From assembly GCF_000321225.1 (NCBI RefSeq), contig NW_004450562.1, positions 1,673,256 to 1,737,255 on the forward strand: 64,000 nt of DNA. The letters run 5' to 3'. Origin of the DNA: Odobenus rosmarus divergens (taxonomy: Eukaryota > Chordata > Mammalia > Carnivora > Odobenidae). The notes beneath the pieces are model-generated. The model was not told the origin of the DNA and ran no database searches. It saw only the letters and a program-made list of their open reading frames with translations. Below are positions 23,700 through 36,769 of the stretch, in pieces. The first letter of the stretch is position 1; every line of letters starts with the position of its first letter. The position numbers were made by a program, and so were the translations under genes.

Positions 23700-26600
23700 G
23701 ACACCCTGTGGGAAGGCGGGTTCCATATGAATGAGCATTTAATAGGGATGTCTTCATTGTACCTCATAGTTCATTTATTTTTTTCCCCACTGTATATGTG
23801 AAAATACTTTAATAACGTATTGAATCACAACTAGATTTGATAACTAAGTTTTGCTACTCAGTCTATTTCCAGTGTTTCTGAGCCACAGTAAAAGAATATT
23901 TCTGCCCTTATATGCAGCAAATATCAAGCTGATCCCTGTAACAATCATTAAAAACACTGGGTTGGGGTCTCCAAAGTGCCCCTAATCAATTTTTTACAAC
24001 CACACTGAGATAGTTGCTTATGTTACAGACAGTAGACTATTACCTTTAAGGAAGAAGGTGATTGGAAGATAAAACAGCTTCAGAATGTGTTTCTGAAGAA
24101 TCCAGTCTGCTCCTTGACTTTGGACAGTGGGAGGCACATAATTTACCTATGATACTGCAGGCTCTCAGATGTCAACATGCTATTCCATCGGGGCTGTGAA
24201 TTTGCTTTTTTCAGCCATTAGAGAAGAATGAGACTGAAACCTACAGTCTGTTTTTATGTGATAACCTTGACACTGGACTACTGTTTGGTAGGGGGCTTAT
24301 GTCAGGGAGGGGGCTGACACTCTGTAGGTAAAAAGGTTAAACCCAGTAACAAAGTATGTATTATGAAAAGTCATAGCGTTGGAATTGACTAACTTTTAAA
24401 GAATCTTTAACCAAAATGCCCAAACTTCTAATGCACAAAGAGGAACCCGTTAAAGTAAAACAGTTTCCTTATTTTTTCTTTTGTGTAAAAATATTCTTCA
24501 TGTAAAGTTTAAGTGCACTGCTCTTCGAAATCAACTGTAAAACTTGAAAATGTCAGTCATGCAGATAATTGGAAACATATAAATTAAAGGAATGTACAGC
24601 TGTAAAACTAACTACCAGTTCCATTTAAAAGACTGGATTTGCTAAAGGTAAAATCTGCTGTTTTCCAAAACGCTTTTTCTCCTCCATGATTATGTTGCAT
24701 GGAAAGAAAAAACAAGCTTCATCATACATATAGTGAATTTTAATGTTACTTTTTTTTGTTGTTTAGTCTTTCGTCCTTGAGTATTGAGAATAGAAACTAC
24801 CATGTTTATCATACTTATTTTGACCTCAACCTTCTTTTTTTAATGAAAGCGACTTAAAATATCCCAGCTGGTCTGACTCCCAGTGAGGGGGAGGAGACAG
24901 TAGGGAACCCTTCTTCCTGTGCAAATGTCGAGAAGATGGAGTAAGACCTGAGTGATTTAAGTGAACTGTGAAGTAGTCATTATCTTTATTCATGCAAAAT
25001 TTAGGAAGCTGTTTCTTAAAGTTGTAATACAATTATAATTTTCAAAATTTCAAGAAGTGGCACAACAATGTACCAACTCAGGGACTGTTTCCTTTAGACT
25101 ACTGCTCCCAATTTGTTTTAATTTATGTTCTGTTGGATTGGTACAAAAGGAGGAATTCCATAGATAGGTAAACTGGGGGAGCCTGAAATGTTGTAAAATA
25201 GAGTTGCTTTTGAGGTTTGGCTTAATTGTTAGGGAGTAAAATTTTATTCTAAATTGAAATTCCACTGCAAAGAACTAAAAATATTAAGAATTAGTCAGAG
25301 TCTATAATCTAAAAAGAAAAAGGAAAAACCCCCTTATCTGGTGGAATTTGGTGGTTAGCCCTCACCTTGGCAAGCCAAGTATTTTGAATTTCGAAAAGGG
25401 ACTCTCTTTTAATATGCTTAAGCCTTATTTGTTGGTAGAGACCTCACTGAAGAATATATTTGATCCATTCACCTTCATTGACATAAACCCACTGTAACAT
25501 TCTTGGAAAGTGTTGTATAGCTTGAGTTGGTTTGGCTTTTAATGCATAATAAGAAGAGTGGGAAGATCCAACATCCACAATTTCTTAGATTAAATGGCTG
25601 GATTTCTTTTGGCTACAGACATGATCTACCTTGTCTGAATGCCAGCTCTCAGACTGCAGGCTAGCAATGTCCTAGGGGACAAGGAAACCTAACTCAGAAA
25701 GTTGTAAAATGGGGGCAGAGATCTTAAAAGTCCAAAGATTCCTGAAGGGCATATAGGGCCACTGGTGTGTGTGTGGGGCGGGGGGGTGCTTTGAAGGATG
25801 GCAGGAGTCCGCCCTTCATTAGTCTACCCCTCACCTTTCATGATACCAATCAAAGAAGTGTGTCCAAGGATGATGGAGTTCTAGGAAAAACACACAATGA
25901 GAAGAGGCAGAGGTTTCTGTGACCTTCCTAGGTATGAGCGGAGTGGCTGTGGTATGGGTAGTTTGGAGTTGAGGAACCCAATTCACTTGATGTGGTTAAA
26001 CACATTTCAAAAATCCTAGACTATCTTGGCCATAGATTCCAGTTCCTTAATCTTTCAGAAATGGATAATTTAGTATGATATAGCTTTTTACCTGGAAGAT
26101 TTTTAGATCAAACTTAATATATGGAACTGTCTCTTCTTCATGAACTTAGAGCACCCCCTGTTTTGGGGAGAGTAGTGGATTACTAGCATCACCTGGCACA
26201 GCTCAGGTAATTGCTAGGAAATATTGGATAGCCAAGGAATTGGAAAAGAGTTAATATTTTAGCCTCTCTACTAGTGATCAAATGTGATTCTCTCCATGTG
26301 ATAAAATTGTCCCTATTGTTATTTGAATACAAAATATAAGAATTCAAAGACATAAATGTGTGTATGTTGATCTAATATTTATCTTGATTTGATAGAATTG
26401 TCTTTTACAAAAAAGATATATTACCTGAGCCTAAAATAAAATCGACTTTTTAAAAAATATTTGATGGAGAACACTTAGTTAATATTAACTAAGAATTGTG
26501 ATTACATTTCTTAAATTGTAAGCTATTTGACAGACAGCCAATGTTTATGTAAGCATCAATTGCCTAAACAATTGGAATATTCAAAATGAACAATATTTAC

Positions 26601-29600
26601 AGGTTTATAATTCCTTCTCCTCCTACCACATGCATTTATTGAATGCTTACCGTATTTCAGGCATTCTATTAAGTCCTTTATAGATGGCATTCATTGACTT
26701 CCCACATCAGTCCTATGAGAATATTATCCTAATTTCATATATGCAGAAAGTAAGGCACCTTATTATTAGATTGAATCCTATATTGTCATTTTTATGGGTT
26801 GAACCTACCTGCATCCTAGCAATTTCATATAGATCCACCAAATATAATTGTATTATGATGATTTTATATATATAGTTATAATTATCACATGAATTTGGAT
26901 ATAGCATTAGTCAAATCATATTGCCCCTGTGAACTGCCTCACCACAAAGCCTGAGATAGAGGTTAGTCTGGAAAGCAGGTCCTCTGCTACCTCTTGAATT
27001 TCTTTAAAAATCCAAATTTGCTTTATGCTCTGTTACATCTTAGTGCTCTTTTGTAGAAGTAAGTCTTCCGGAACAACTTACATATTACAGAATTGCTAAT
27101 TAAAGCTGGGGAAAATGTCACAAAATAAAGGGCAGACCTCCTTGGCTGGAAATGATAGCCAGGATTCAGTTTAGTTTCAAGCAGAGTAGTTTTTACTTCA
27201 ACGTGGAACACTTTTACCAAAAGCATATTGAATTTGGTGTGTTCATGTATTAGCAAAGTGGGTTTTAAGTTAAAAGTTGAAAAGGTAGAAGCATATTTTA
27301 ACACGGATTTGGGTATGCTTTTCTTTTTTCCTTTCTTCTTTGTATCTTATTATTTTTTAAATCAGAGTTAAAAGTAGGTCCTTTGGCTTTCTCCCTGTTT
27401 GAGGGAGGGATCCTGAAGTGGTTTTCTTTGCCTTGGTAGGGGGAGCTGGGGTGATAGGTGAGAGATTCAAAGAGGCAAGAAGGACTGACTACCCTTTCTA
27501 AAACCAGTGATCTTCCAGGCATTTTAATGGCTTGGAAACAAACAGTTGTTAGTGCCACTCTGTTTTCAAGTGATTTGATTTTTCGTGGCTTGGGCCAGTG
27601 TTTGGAAATAATTCATCAGAAGGAGATGTCAGGATGAACAACAGACGCATTAAAGTGAAACAGCCTTTGACATGTCATACCTCTGGTGCTCTGAGACTTT
27701 TAATTTTGAAATTTTAGAAAGATAAGCTAACCGGAAAAACAGTGATTCACGGCATCAAAAATACTTACTGTCAAGTCCAATTTCCCATTTCTTGTGTCCC
27801 ATTGGGCATGTAGGGGAAGCTTCATTGCACCTTTTAAAGTGAGACTAGCTTTGAATATTTTGATGTCAAATGGCATAAAGCAGATTCACTATATTACAGT
27901 TACCTAAGATCATGTTAGCATCAAAAAGCCTCCTGGCGCCCCCAGTTTTAATAACTATCAGTGCCTACTATGATGTAGCATGCTATTACGTATGCCCACT
28001 ATTGTGTATGCACCTCCTATTATACGTAGGTGCAAAAATACTTGAAGATGATAAAAATACGCTTAAAAGTCTGAGGATAATGAAATTACGTCAAGGTGGC
28101 TTTTTAGCTTAGTGATTGTGTTTCAATTTGTAAATGTTATAACTGTTTAAAAAAAATTTTTTTTCCTCTAGCAAGCTGCAAACTTTTAAAGACATTAAGC
28201 CTGCCAAATTATAGCCACTTATTTCTGCCTGACGTATTTTTCAGCTTAGAACCACAGAGGGACTGCCAAGCCTGTTCCTTTTCATTACCTGTTCTGTGTC
28301 TGGCCCAGAGTTTAGATTTTCGAAAATGGAAAAAAGCTGTTTGCAAAATCACAAGGCTCTTGAGCTCTTAGTTTCTTCTTAGTATCAACGTTTATTTATT
28401 TAGGTTTGGGCTGGGTTTCAAAAGATTGAAATTGGAAACAGAGAAGGTGACTCTGAACACCATTTATCTGTATATAAGCGAACGTTCAATGTACGTTTAA
28501 TTTAAAAAATTGCTGTTTCCTACAAGAGGGAGCTATTTTTCACATTGTTACAACATTTTTAGAGGTCACTAGGTGGTCATGTCACCAGCAGGGAGTTTTT
28601 GTTTGGCAGGCAGCATTGGCAGTTAGTTACAAATGCCTCCCATGATTCAGTGTTCAAAGGGGGCTGCTTTGCAAGTAACAAATACTTACAACCTGAGAAC
28701 TGAAGTATAAAAAGTAGTGACAGGGGAAAATGTTTGGAAATGTAAAACAGCATCTTTAGTGGCCAAATTGGGGTGTTCGGGGAGTTGAAGATTACATGTC
28801 TACTTTATACTTGAGTTTAGTGTTTACAGAAGCAATAATGCCTTAACTACCCCACTTGGCCGTCACCTTGCTTCTAGTTAGCAAGTGCCCTTAATTTGTG
28901 AGTCATTGGTTACCGTGATATAGAATAATGTTCAGATTCCTGACAATAATCTTTATTAACCTCATACCCTGCATTTGCCATCCTGATGGTTACTCAACCT
29001 GTGCCTCTCAGTCATTCCTCATTGTGAATGCTGGTAATTTAAGCAAGATTAAGTGGGCAGCTAAAAGCACCAATTACCGGGGCTTCTTCTAGGCTTCCAT
29101 ATTTACAGACAAACCAGTATTTCAAATTTGGGATAAGCGAATTATAAGCTGTCTTTATGTGGAAATAAATAAATGAAGTGCAGATGGATCTTTGAGGAAA
29201 TGGTTAAGTTGGAAAAAAAAAAAAAGATTAATAGCCAATCATTAGAACTGCAAGCATTTTGTTTGTAATTAGTTTTTAAAAGTCTTAAAATGGAGATAGA
29301 TTTTTTTTTTTTTTTGTCTTCAAACCAGGACAGTTGCTGTGTCTCCTCAACCCTCCCCCTTTTAAGCCAAGAAAAGACTTAAAGAAGGCAGTTATCAGTT
29401 AGAATACAATGCAGTTAATTTGCTATATTATACAACTTGTATAAGGTACCTTATATTTTTTTAAGCTAGAAGCTAAATTAATTCGATTTGAGCAAAGAAT
29501 TGTCATGGCTCATGTTGAGTTGTTTAGGATAGAAAAGCCTAAGAATTTCAGACTTCTTTAACAGAACAAAGAAAGACATTTAGCACCTGTGTCTATTTGC

Positions 29601-30280
29601 AGTTCAAAGAGAAACTACAAATAAATTGATGGGACTTTCGTTTATTTGACTATAGCAGTTCGTTGATATTTTTTGCCTTATAATTTTGTGGGGTTTTAAA
29701 ATTCTCTGTGTAAGAATGAGCAACTGTCACAGCCACACGTGTTTTTTTTTTCCCTTCAAGCGAATTAAATTTATATTCTTAATGACACTTTGCTACTTCT
29801 TTAATCCTTTGCAGAAAGCTTTTTGGCTCTGAAGATCCATTGAAATACTGAGTTTAGATATTCAAGAGTTCTGCTAAGTGATTTAAAAAAGGAAGGCAGA
29901 ATCCAGAGTGGAAACGTTGTCTTGGATACACTGTCAATTTTAGAGTTCAGTTTTTCTTTTTGCACTTACCAGAAAATTTTTTTCTACTCTCCAAATTACA
30001 TTTGCTGAAGTGTGTGCAAGTGGAATTGTGATACCATGGTAAACATTAGGAACGTACTAAATCTCTAGATACAAACAAAGAAAACTGAGAATATCGTTGC
30101 TCAACATTCCTTTTTTAAAAATAGTTTTCTCTTCTGGTCTAGCAGCTGGGAATACTCATATTACTCCCTTGACAATTGGAGATTTGAACATATTTGTCTT
30201 GTAGCTGATAATAATAGTAAATAAATTAAACTAATGATAACTACAGCTTGCATTTATAATAGTAAAAATTGGTTATACTT
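23700..30280. other. Repeat-poor intronic block
   Basis: About 6.6 kb in which I find only one clear old repeat (a MIR at 26625-26770) and simple A or T runs. It is A/T-rich with no convincing open exon. Low repeat density in a neuronal gene intron is often seen where non-coding DNA is conserved, but conservation cannot be judged from one sequence. Confidence 0.45.
26625..26770 (-). repeat. MIR SINE relic
   Basis: TTATTGAATGCTTACCGTAT, TTAAGTCCTTTATAGATGGC, CAGTCCTATGAGAATATTATCC and GCAGAAAGTAAGGCACC follow inverted MIR. Confidence 0.7.
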
Positions 30281-30284
30281 GACT

Positions 30285-30490
30285 AAATGTGCTAAATGGT
30301 TTACCTTTTTTATCTCATATAATACCCTACAAGAGTGAGTATTATTATTTTCATCTTATGGATAAAGAAACTGAGATTCACAGAATTAGTTTCCCCCAAA
30401 TCACACAGATCCTATTGGTGCTGAACTAGGATTTGAATCCAGATTCATGGAATCCCATTCATTCATTCAACAAATATTCATTGAATGGCC
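30285..30490 (-). repeat. MIR relic with a scrap of L2 end
   Basis: TATTATTTTCATCTTATGGA, AAAGAAACTGAGATTCACAG, CAAATCACACAGATCC and GGATTTGAATCCAGATTCAT are inverted MIR. CATTCATTCAACAAATATTC at 30460-30479 is an inverted L2 terminus. Confidence 0.8.
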
Positions 30491-30904
30491 AGTGGATTTA
30501 AAAAAAAATTGATAATTTTTAAATTTTATGTAGAAAGAGCCATTGTCTTTCCTGCCAGTGGATTATGGTCACGTCTTTCAAGGAATCATTGGAAAAGGAA
30601 AGCTGTATTTCCTCCACATAGTAATTTTCCCCTGGGCTTATACTCTTTCTCCCAGGTGAACCCTCCCCCGCCAGCCGTTTGGACTGATGATTTTACTCGG
30701 GCTAAACAAGTTTGGCTCAACTGATGGAAGCAGTGCCCAGCTCGTGGTGGGTCCATCACAGATATTGTTTGGGATGAATCAAGTTGCACCATGGCTGTTT
30801 GGGCTTTAGGGACCACAGCTGTGTGCTTAGGGATACTGCCCATAGTAATGCTTGCCAATTTCATGAGATTTTGCAGTTGACGAGATTCTTTCCTGTGGGT
30901 CATC

Positions 30905-31015
30905 TGATTTGAACCTCTCAGTGACCTTGGGAGTAGGTAACAGTGTTTTCATTTAAGATGTATAGTATCAAGTGACTTATCCAAGGCACACAACTAAAAT
31001 CAGGTGACTGTCTTT
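30905..31015 (-). repeat. MIR SINE relic
   Basis: CAGTGACCTTGGGAGTAGGT, AAGTGACTTATCCAAGGCAC and ACAACTAAAATCAGGTGACT resemble the inverted MIR core. Confidence 0.6.
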
Positions 31016-31464
31016 CTATAAGTCTCCTCCTTTCTATTTTCCCATTAGTACCAGTGGGGGAGGTGGGTTGAAGGTTTAGACTTATCTCCCCTTTCTCGTT
31101 GGACTTGCATCATGGCCAATTCACTGCCCACTGAGTCCTGAAACGTTATTGCCACTCACTTGGGGAATTCTGACACTATACTCTGTGAATAACTCTCTTC
31201 TCTGAGGATTTGTAGCAGGTTTAGATTTGGCTTCAGTCCACAGGCATTCCAGAAAATGAAAGGAATGAACATCCAAGCACTAGTTGTGAGCTGTCCTGGG
31301 TTGCTCTCACTGACAGCAGCTTTGTGACTAAAGGGAGATCCTTTTGTTGGAATTCAACCAAGTCCTCACTGGGTTCAAAGTGTTTGGGTTGTCAGTTTCT
31401 TCTGTGTCAATGGCATCATTACTAAGAACAACAGTTACACGTTGTTTATTTTATTTTGAGACTT

Positions 31465-31740
31465 ACTAAATCATAGACTTCATGGGTTCAAACCTCCACT
31501 TTGCCATTGATTAGTCACGTAAACTCCAGCAAGTTAATTCACCCCTCTGACTCTACTTCTTTATCTGTAAATGGGGAAATAATAGCACCTGCCTCATTAG
31601 ATGGCGGTGCAGATTGAATGACTTAATACCTAGAGAAGAGTTAGAATTATGGAGTGTACCATATAGTGTTATAGTGCTATCGTGCTGTAGGATAGTATAG
31701 TGTTTGGCACAGAAAAAGTGCTGGGGAGTGTTAGCTAAAT
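31465..31740 (+). repeat. MIR SINE relic
   Basis: GACTTCATGGGTTCAAACCT, ACTTCTTTATCTGTAAATGG, TAGCACCTGCCTCATTAGAT and GTTTGGCACAGAAAAAGTGC are in MIR sense order. Confidence 0.82.
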
Positions 31741-31851
31741 ATTCCCTATTGTGGGATCTGTGGTATGTCCTCTGGGGTGGATAACAGTCTTGGCAAGAGA
31801 GTTCAATAATCTTGAAATAGGCCAGTGTTGTGCTGGTAAAACAGGTCAACA

Positions 31852-31870
31852 GGGGTGGGGTGGGGTGGGG
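31852..31870 (+). other. Perfect G-quadruplex motif, four G4 tracts with single-T loops
   Basis: GGGGTGGGGTGGGGTGGGG on the + strand, which is the sense strand of the ERC2 pre-mRNA. Single-base loops and four-G tracts give one of the most stable quadruplex designs known in DNA and RNA. The surrounding sequence is unique intron. Confidence 0.9.
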
Positions 31871-31879
31871 AGAGCCCTG

Positions 31880-33480
31880 ATGGGTAGTATTTGCCAATTT
31901 CCATAGTGTAAATACTCCTACCATGGCCAAGGTACTGACTGACCATGGAATTGGAAAGAGACGCAGGTAACTGACTCTCACTAGCCAGTGGTAGCAGCCA
32001 GTTCCAGCATACCGCTGAAAGAGACCCTTCAGCCTGTGAGATTATTAGAGTAATCGCCAATGAGAATGGCCCTCAAATCCTAGCTTTCCTTTTGATGTGA
32101 AACCATTATTTAGGGTGGGTTCCCAGTGATAGGGACCCCGCTATAGCTGATTGACCTGGATTGGGCTAGTTTTCTTTCTAGGAAGTTCAAATATCCTTTT
32201 TCCATCAAGTCTGAAGGTTTTAGCAGAGTTATTATATAAATGGTATGTCTTCCCAAGATGGATTTAGAATTTCCTGCTACCAGGGTACTGGAGCATCTTT
32301 CTCACTGACTTTCCTAAGACTCATATGTTAGCTCTTTTTTTCCCTTGACCTATCCAAGTATATGCCTCCAATACTCCCTCTCTTTGCTAAGTTAGCTGGA
32401 GTCCGTTTCTGTAGCTGGCAATCCAAAGAAACCTAACCAAACTCATATTTTGATAGAATTCTTGCTCTGGGAATTGCCTGACATGGGCCTCTGTTGTCTG
32501 CACTGATACCTTTAGAGATGGGAAAGAGGCAGCTTGGTGCTGGTTGTTTGAAGCTGTGACTTAGCCGGAGTTCTTTCTGTTTTTGGATTGGCATCAGCCT
32601 GATCTACCTGTGATTTTCATCTGTAGGTCCCAATTCAATCTTAGTGCCCCTAGGGAGCAAGCCTTCTCTGTATTCCCTTTAGCCAATAGTTGGAGGAGTA
32701 ACTACCATGTTGCCGTCTTTCCAGACATTGATTATTCCCACATTCGTAGCCATACATATACATATTGCATGAAAAACTTCAACGCAAGTAGAGGCAGAGT
32801 ATGTCATATTTTCATATTTCATACTGGACTTCTGGCCACCTTTAGATGTGGTTTTCCTAAGGGTTAATGTTGACCAACCCAGCTTTTCTCTCCTTCTCTG
32901 GTAACTGAGGGTGCTGAGAAGGACTTGGACACCGTGCGTAGCGGGGACTATTTGTGAAATAAAAGATCACTCCTCACCTATATCCTAAGGATGCAATATC
33001 TAAAACAGGTATCAAAGGAATGGACACTTAGTAAGTGACACTTAGTAAGAACAATTGGGGTTCAACATGACGTTTCTAAGGCAACCTGCTTGGAAATCTA
33101 GGCAATATTTAGCAAAAGGTCAAGCACTTTTCAAAAAAGAATGACAAGCCCCCATCTATGCAGAGTAAAAGGGAATGGCCAGATGTTCCTCAAACACACC
33201 CTAATTATAATAATATTCAGCAATCAAATGAATGCTTTCTAGATTTTGAATGTCACGGACCAATAATGTGAAAAAATATTTTTGAAAACAACATAAAGCT
33301 CATTAAACTATTAAGTTAAATAATGCTATTTAAATGTTAACTCCATCATCATCATTTGATAAAAGGGCATTTTAACACCACAGATGAGCAAAGACATTAC
33401 CTAATTTCAAAATAAAAGGCTGCCATTACCTGGAAAGGGTGTTGGCAATCTTATTCCTACAGTATTTGCCCATGTCCTCA
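31880..33480. other. Intronic sequence, nothing recognised
   Basis: No dispersed repeat or exon-like segment identified. Confidence 0.45.
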
Positions 33481-33482
33481 CC

Positions 33483-33560
33483 TGTGTGCATGCGTGCCTG
33501 AATGAGAGTGTGTGCCCTTGTATGTGCATGTGTAGATGAGTGTGTGCGTGCACGTATGAG
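33483..33560. repeat. Imperfect (TG)n / alternating purine-pyrimidine tract
   Basis: TGTGTGCATGCGTGCC, GAGTGTGTGCCC, TATGTGCATGTG and GTGTGTGCGTGCACGTATG alternate purine and pyrimidine, including CG steps. It is a degenerate TG microsatellite with Z-DNA potential. Confidence 0.7.
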
Positions 33561-33899
33561 AACTTCAGCACAACCAAGTGCCAGTCTTTGATTTGGCACT
33601 TAGGAATCACTTAATCTGACCAGAGTTTTTCTCTGGTAGTACTCTAACATCCCTGGAATTTATATAGCTGGAAATAGGAGTAAATACACAAGACAGATAT
33701 AATTTTAAATGACTGAATCCTCTTAGCTTTTCCTCGGAAGTTTATCCCCATCTGAAAGCCTCTCTTTTCCTTCTAGAGCCCTCCAATACAGCCTTCCTTC
33801 ACACCCCACCACCACCTCTGCAGTCTGTGAAAACCTACCCGCATCATCCCAGACCAAAGGGATGTTCCTTCCTTCCTACAGCCAAGCATTTTAGTGAAA

Positions 33900-34130
33900 T
33901 GACCAAGTCACACAGACTTGGATTCACATTCCAGTTTCACCACTGAAAAGCAATGTGATTTTGGGTAATTTCTTAAATTTCACAGACTCAGTTTATTGAA
34001 CTTCATGATATGAATAAGAAAACTTTCTCTTTGGTGGATAATTTGAGAGGACTAGATGAAACTATGTGCTTTACCCATGCCTCACATATACATATAGCAA
34101 ACAAAGTAATAACTGTTAATAATTGCTAAT
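33900..34130 (+). repeat. MIR SINE relic
   Basis: CACAGACTTGGATTCACATTCC, GCAATGTGATTTTGGGTAAT, TTCACAGACTCAGTTTATTG and AGGACTAGATGAAACTATGTG are in MIR sense order. A L2-like scrap (CTAGCACAGTGTTTGTCCATAG) follows near 34260. Confidence 0.8.
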
Positions 34131-34299
34131 CCTCCATCCTAACAATGGAGGCATTAATCGACTATTGTCTTTTGTTTTTTGATTTAATGTTTCATATGCA
34201 TTTGTTTTCTTTACCAGAAGAGTTTGCAAGCCCTATCCCTTATTGCTCCCGCATAGCGTCTAGCACAGTGTTTGTCCATAGTAAATTCTCTTCAGATAT

Positions 34300-36750
34300 G
34301 TGTAGAGATTAAGACACAGATTGACATTAGATGGTTCTTTTATGCCACCACCCATGATTGTGTCACCTCCTCAAGGATACTTTTTTCTTGGTCCTCTCAC
34401 TAATGGGAATTTAGAAAACCCCTTAAGCATTCTGCAGCCACATTCTTCTCTGACTCCTGCCTTATGTCCTGTGACTTGAAGTTCAAATCTAAAGGAAGGT
34501 GCTCCACTTCTGCTCAGTGGTGCAGGACAGCCTCAAGGCTGTCCCGGGAGATAGATGATCTGATCTCAAAGCAATCAGTCAACAGGTCAGTATCTCAGGC
34601 AGTGGTAATCAGTGTCAGGTTGGGATTTGATCACCAGGAAGTTTCTCACTAAGTGGTTTTCCGGATCTGAGGGTACCCAATAAGGGACTGGGATCTTCAT
34701 CTTTCGGGGTTTCTAGTCCCCTTCTTCCCACTCTGATTTGTGTAGCAGGCTCTCTCCTACGGACTGGGTTGTCTCTAGTAGGTAGTCTTGGGTGCGTGTA
34801 AGATTAGTAGTCGGATATTGTGGAGAGGGAATTGCTTCAATCTCTTAAGTCTTTGAGGTTAGAAAGTGATAAAGAATTACAATTATCTATGTATTATAAA
34901 CAAGCAGATGAAGAAACCAGTAAAGCTGCTCTTTTATGGAAGAAAATTGTTAGGTTGAACTGCATGAAATCACTGATATTTGATTGTTTCTGACACAAAA
35001 AAAGTACACTTCATATCATTCAGCCTAATAGCTCTTAATATGAGGTTTCAGGTTTCTGTTTATTTGTTCATTTTTGAGCTTCTGGATTGTAACTGCATCA
35101 CATTGGACATTCGGAATGAAGAGGACAGGATGGGAGCGAGCTTTCGAATCAACTATTCCCTTATGAGATGCCCGTGGTTGAACATGCCATGTGAATTCTT
35201 ATGCCCAGCCTTCGGGTTGGTAAACAGGATTCATAGGTATCTTCTTTGCCTGGTATGGCTAATGATCTGGTATTCGTTACTGAGAGAAATACAATGGTAT
35301 TTCTTTGTGTTTTGTGGCATTGTTGCAGGGTCAGCCATCATGACTATGTGCATGGAGAGTCTCTGGGGTCTGCCATATGGTAGCAGGAGTTGTGGCTGTC
35401 TTCTTTGTCCTTTCCTCCCCGGTACCTGGTACGCAGTGGGTACTCAGTTAATATATGTTCAAGGAATTGAAGGACTGGTCTCTGATCATCTGGTTAGTTT
35501 ATTCTTCCCTGTGTGGTCAGTAAACAGCCACCCTAGAGGAACACGTTCCCTCCAGTTGCTTTGGAGTGGACTTCCTAATTTCACATCAGAAATATTCTTG
35601 CTTCTTAGTGATCGCTCCTCCCGGAGTGGAAATTTCACTTCCGTGAGCCACAAGGCCACCCATACTGTAAATCTGAGACTGCTTTCTATACCATTGTGTC
35701 TTGGGCTGGTTCCCCCACGATTCTTTCCAGATGTGGAGTGCTTTCAGGTAGTTTACCAGACTCGTTCATTCTGCATCCGCTGTCTGGTTTCACATTCCCT
35801 CAACCTCTGAGAAGGAGCATTCTAGTAGTGGCCCATATATTATATTCATGAATCCAGAAATTTCAGGTAACTAACAGATATAACTCATTATTTCTGGATT
35901 CACTAGTGGATTTTTGTAACTCTTCATTGTATATGTGTCTTTTAAATCAGTTGCTTTGCAATGCAGTGCTTTAGGTGTATGTATGTGTATGCATAGTTTT
36001 ATACCTCTGTAGTTTGGGCTCTGAAATTAATTTATGGTCATAGAATATGCTCTTGCATCTCTTTTTAGTTTAGAGCTTATGATACATTGGTGAAACCTTG
36101 CTGAGAAGTGGCCACACGCATTTGCTTTCTCTCCCGTTGACACATGCAACAAGTGGCTAGTGAGTGTGCATTATACAGACTCTAATGTGTTTTTATGGCA
36201 GCATTTTAGCAATTTCTTCCCAACATATAACTGCTATAAATTTGGTCTCACTTTTTTCCCTCACATTGTTGAAGTGTGTTCAGAAAAATATGTCATCCTA
36301 GTTTTTAGGTATGAAGCCCCTTTGGATTTACAGTCTACCTTATTCCGTATGTTCTAGCAAATTCATGTATGGCAAGTACAGAAATGCTGATACTTTCATT
36401 CATTTGGATGCAACTGTGTGTCCGTTGAGTTTTCCCTTTTTGAGAAAAGGCACCTAAAACATGCCTATCACCTCCTAACCCACCTCTCAGCAGGCCCAAT
36501 CCTATATTGAATGTTTATTTGGTAATTTGATAAGTGATCATTTGAATCTAAACTTCCATCAAGAAATGAAAAATGTGAGCAGAAAGGGTATTCGAATGTG
36601 AGATGCCCTAGCTCCTTACACATTGTGGAGCTCTTCTGTGGCTAACATTCATTTTTTAAATGAGCACCATTTGTGGTACCTTTTTAGAATATAGACGATA
36701 GAGATGTAATTACTTTGGGAAAAACTGGAAAAGGGCAGTATTTATTGCAA
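34300..36750. other. Intronic sequence with a long accidental open frame and an L2 scrap
   Basis: The longest stop-free frame in the window lies at 34980-35810 on the + strand; its first ATG is at 35040. It reads through an L2 3' end (CCTGGTACGCAGTGGGTACTCAG, about 35420-35450). The translation is dominated by L, F, S and C, as expected from T-rich non-coding DNA. I do not call it a gene. Confidence 0.5.
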
Positions 36751-36769
36751 TGGCCACGAGATGGCAGAC
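36751..36769 (+). promoter_or_regulatory. CTCF-like binding site
   Basis: TGGCCACGAGATGGCAGAC matches the CTCF core CCASYAGRKGGCRS at 13 of 14 positions (36754-36767), with G where Y is preferred. It lies outside any repeat I recognise. Occupancy is unknown. Confidence 0.4.

Noticed and set aside
25365..25380. CTTGGCAAGCCAAG as an NFI palindrome
   Set aside because: The half-sites are spaced two bases apart rather than the five needed for a full NFI dimer site.
31593..31606. Second CTCF-like motif (TCATTAGATGGCGG)
   Set aside because: Two core mismatches, and it lies in a MIR; too weak to call.
34980..35810. 276-codon open frame as a protein gene
   Set aside because: It crosses an L2 repeat end, the true ATG is internal, there are no recognisable domains and no promoter or splice context. 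It is listed only as a statistical curiosity.
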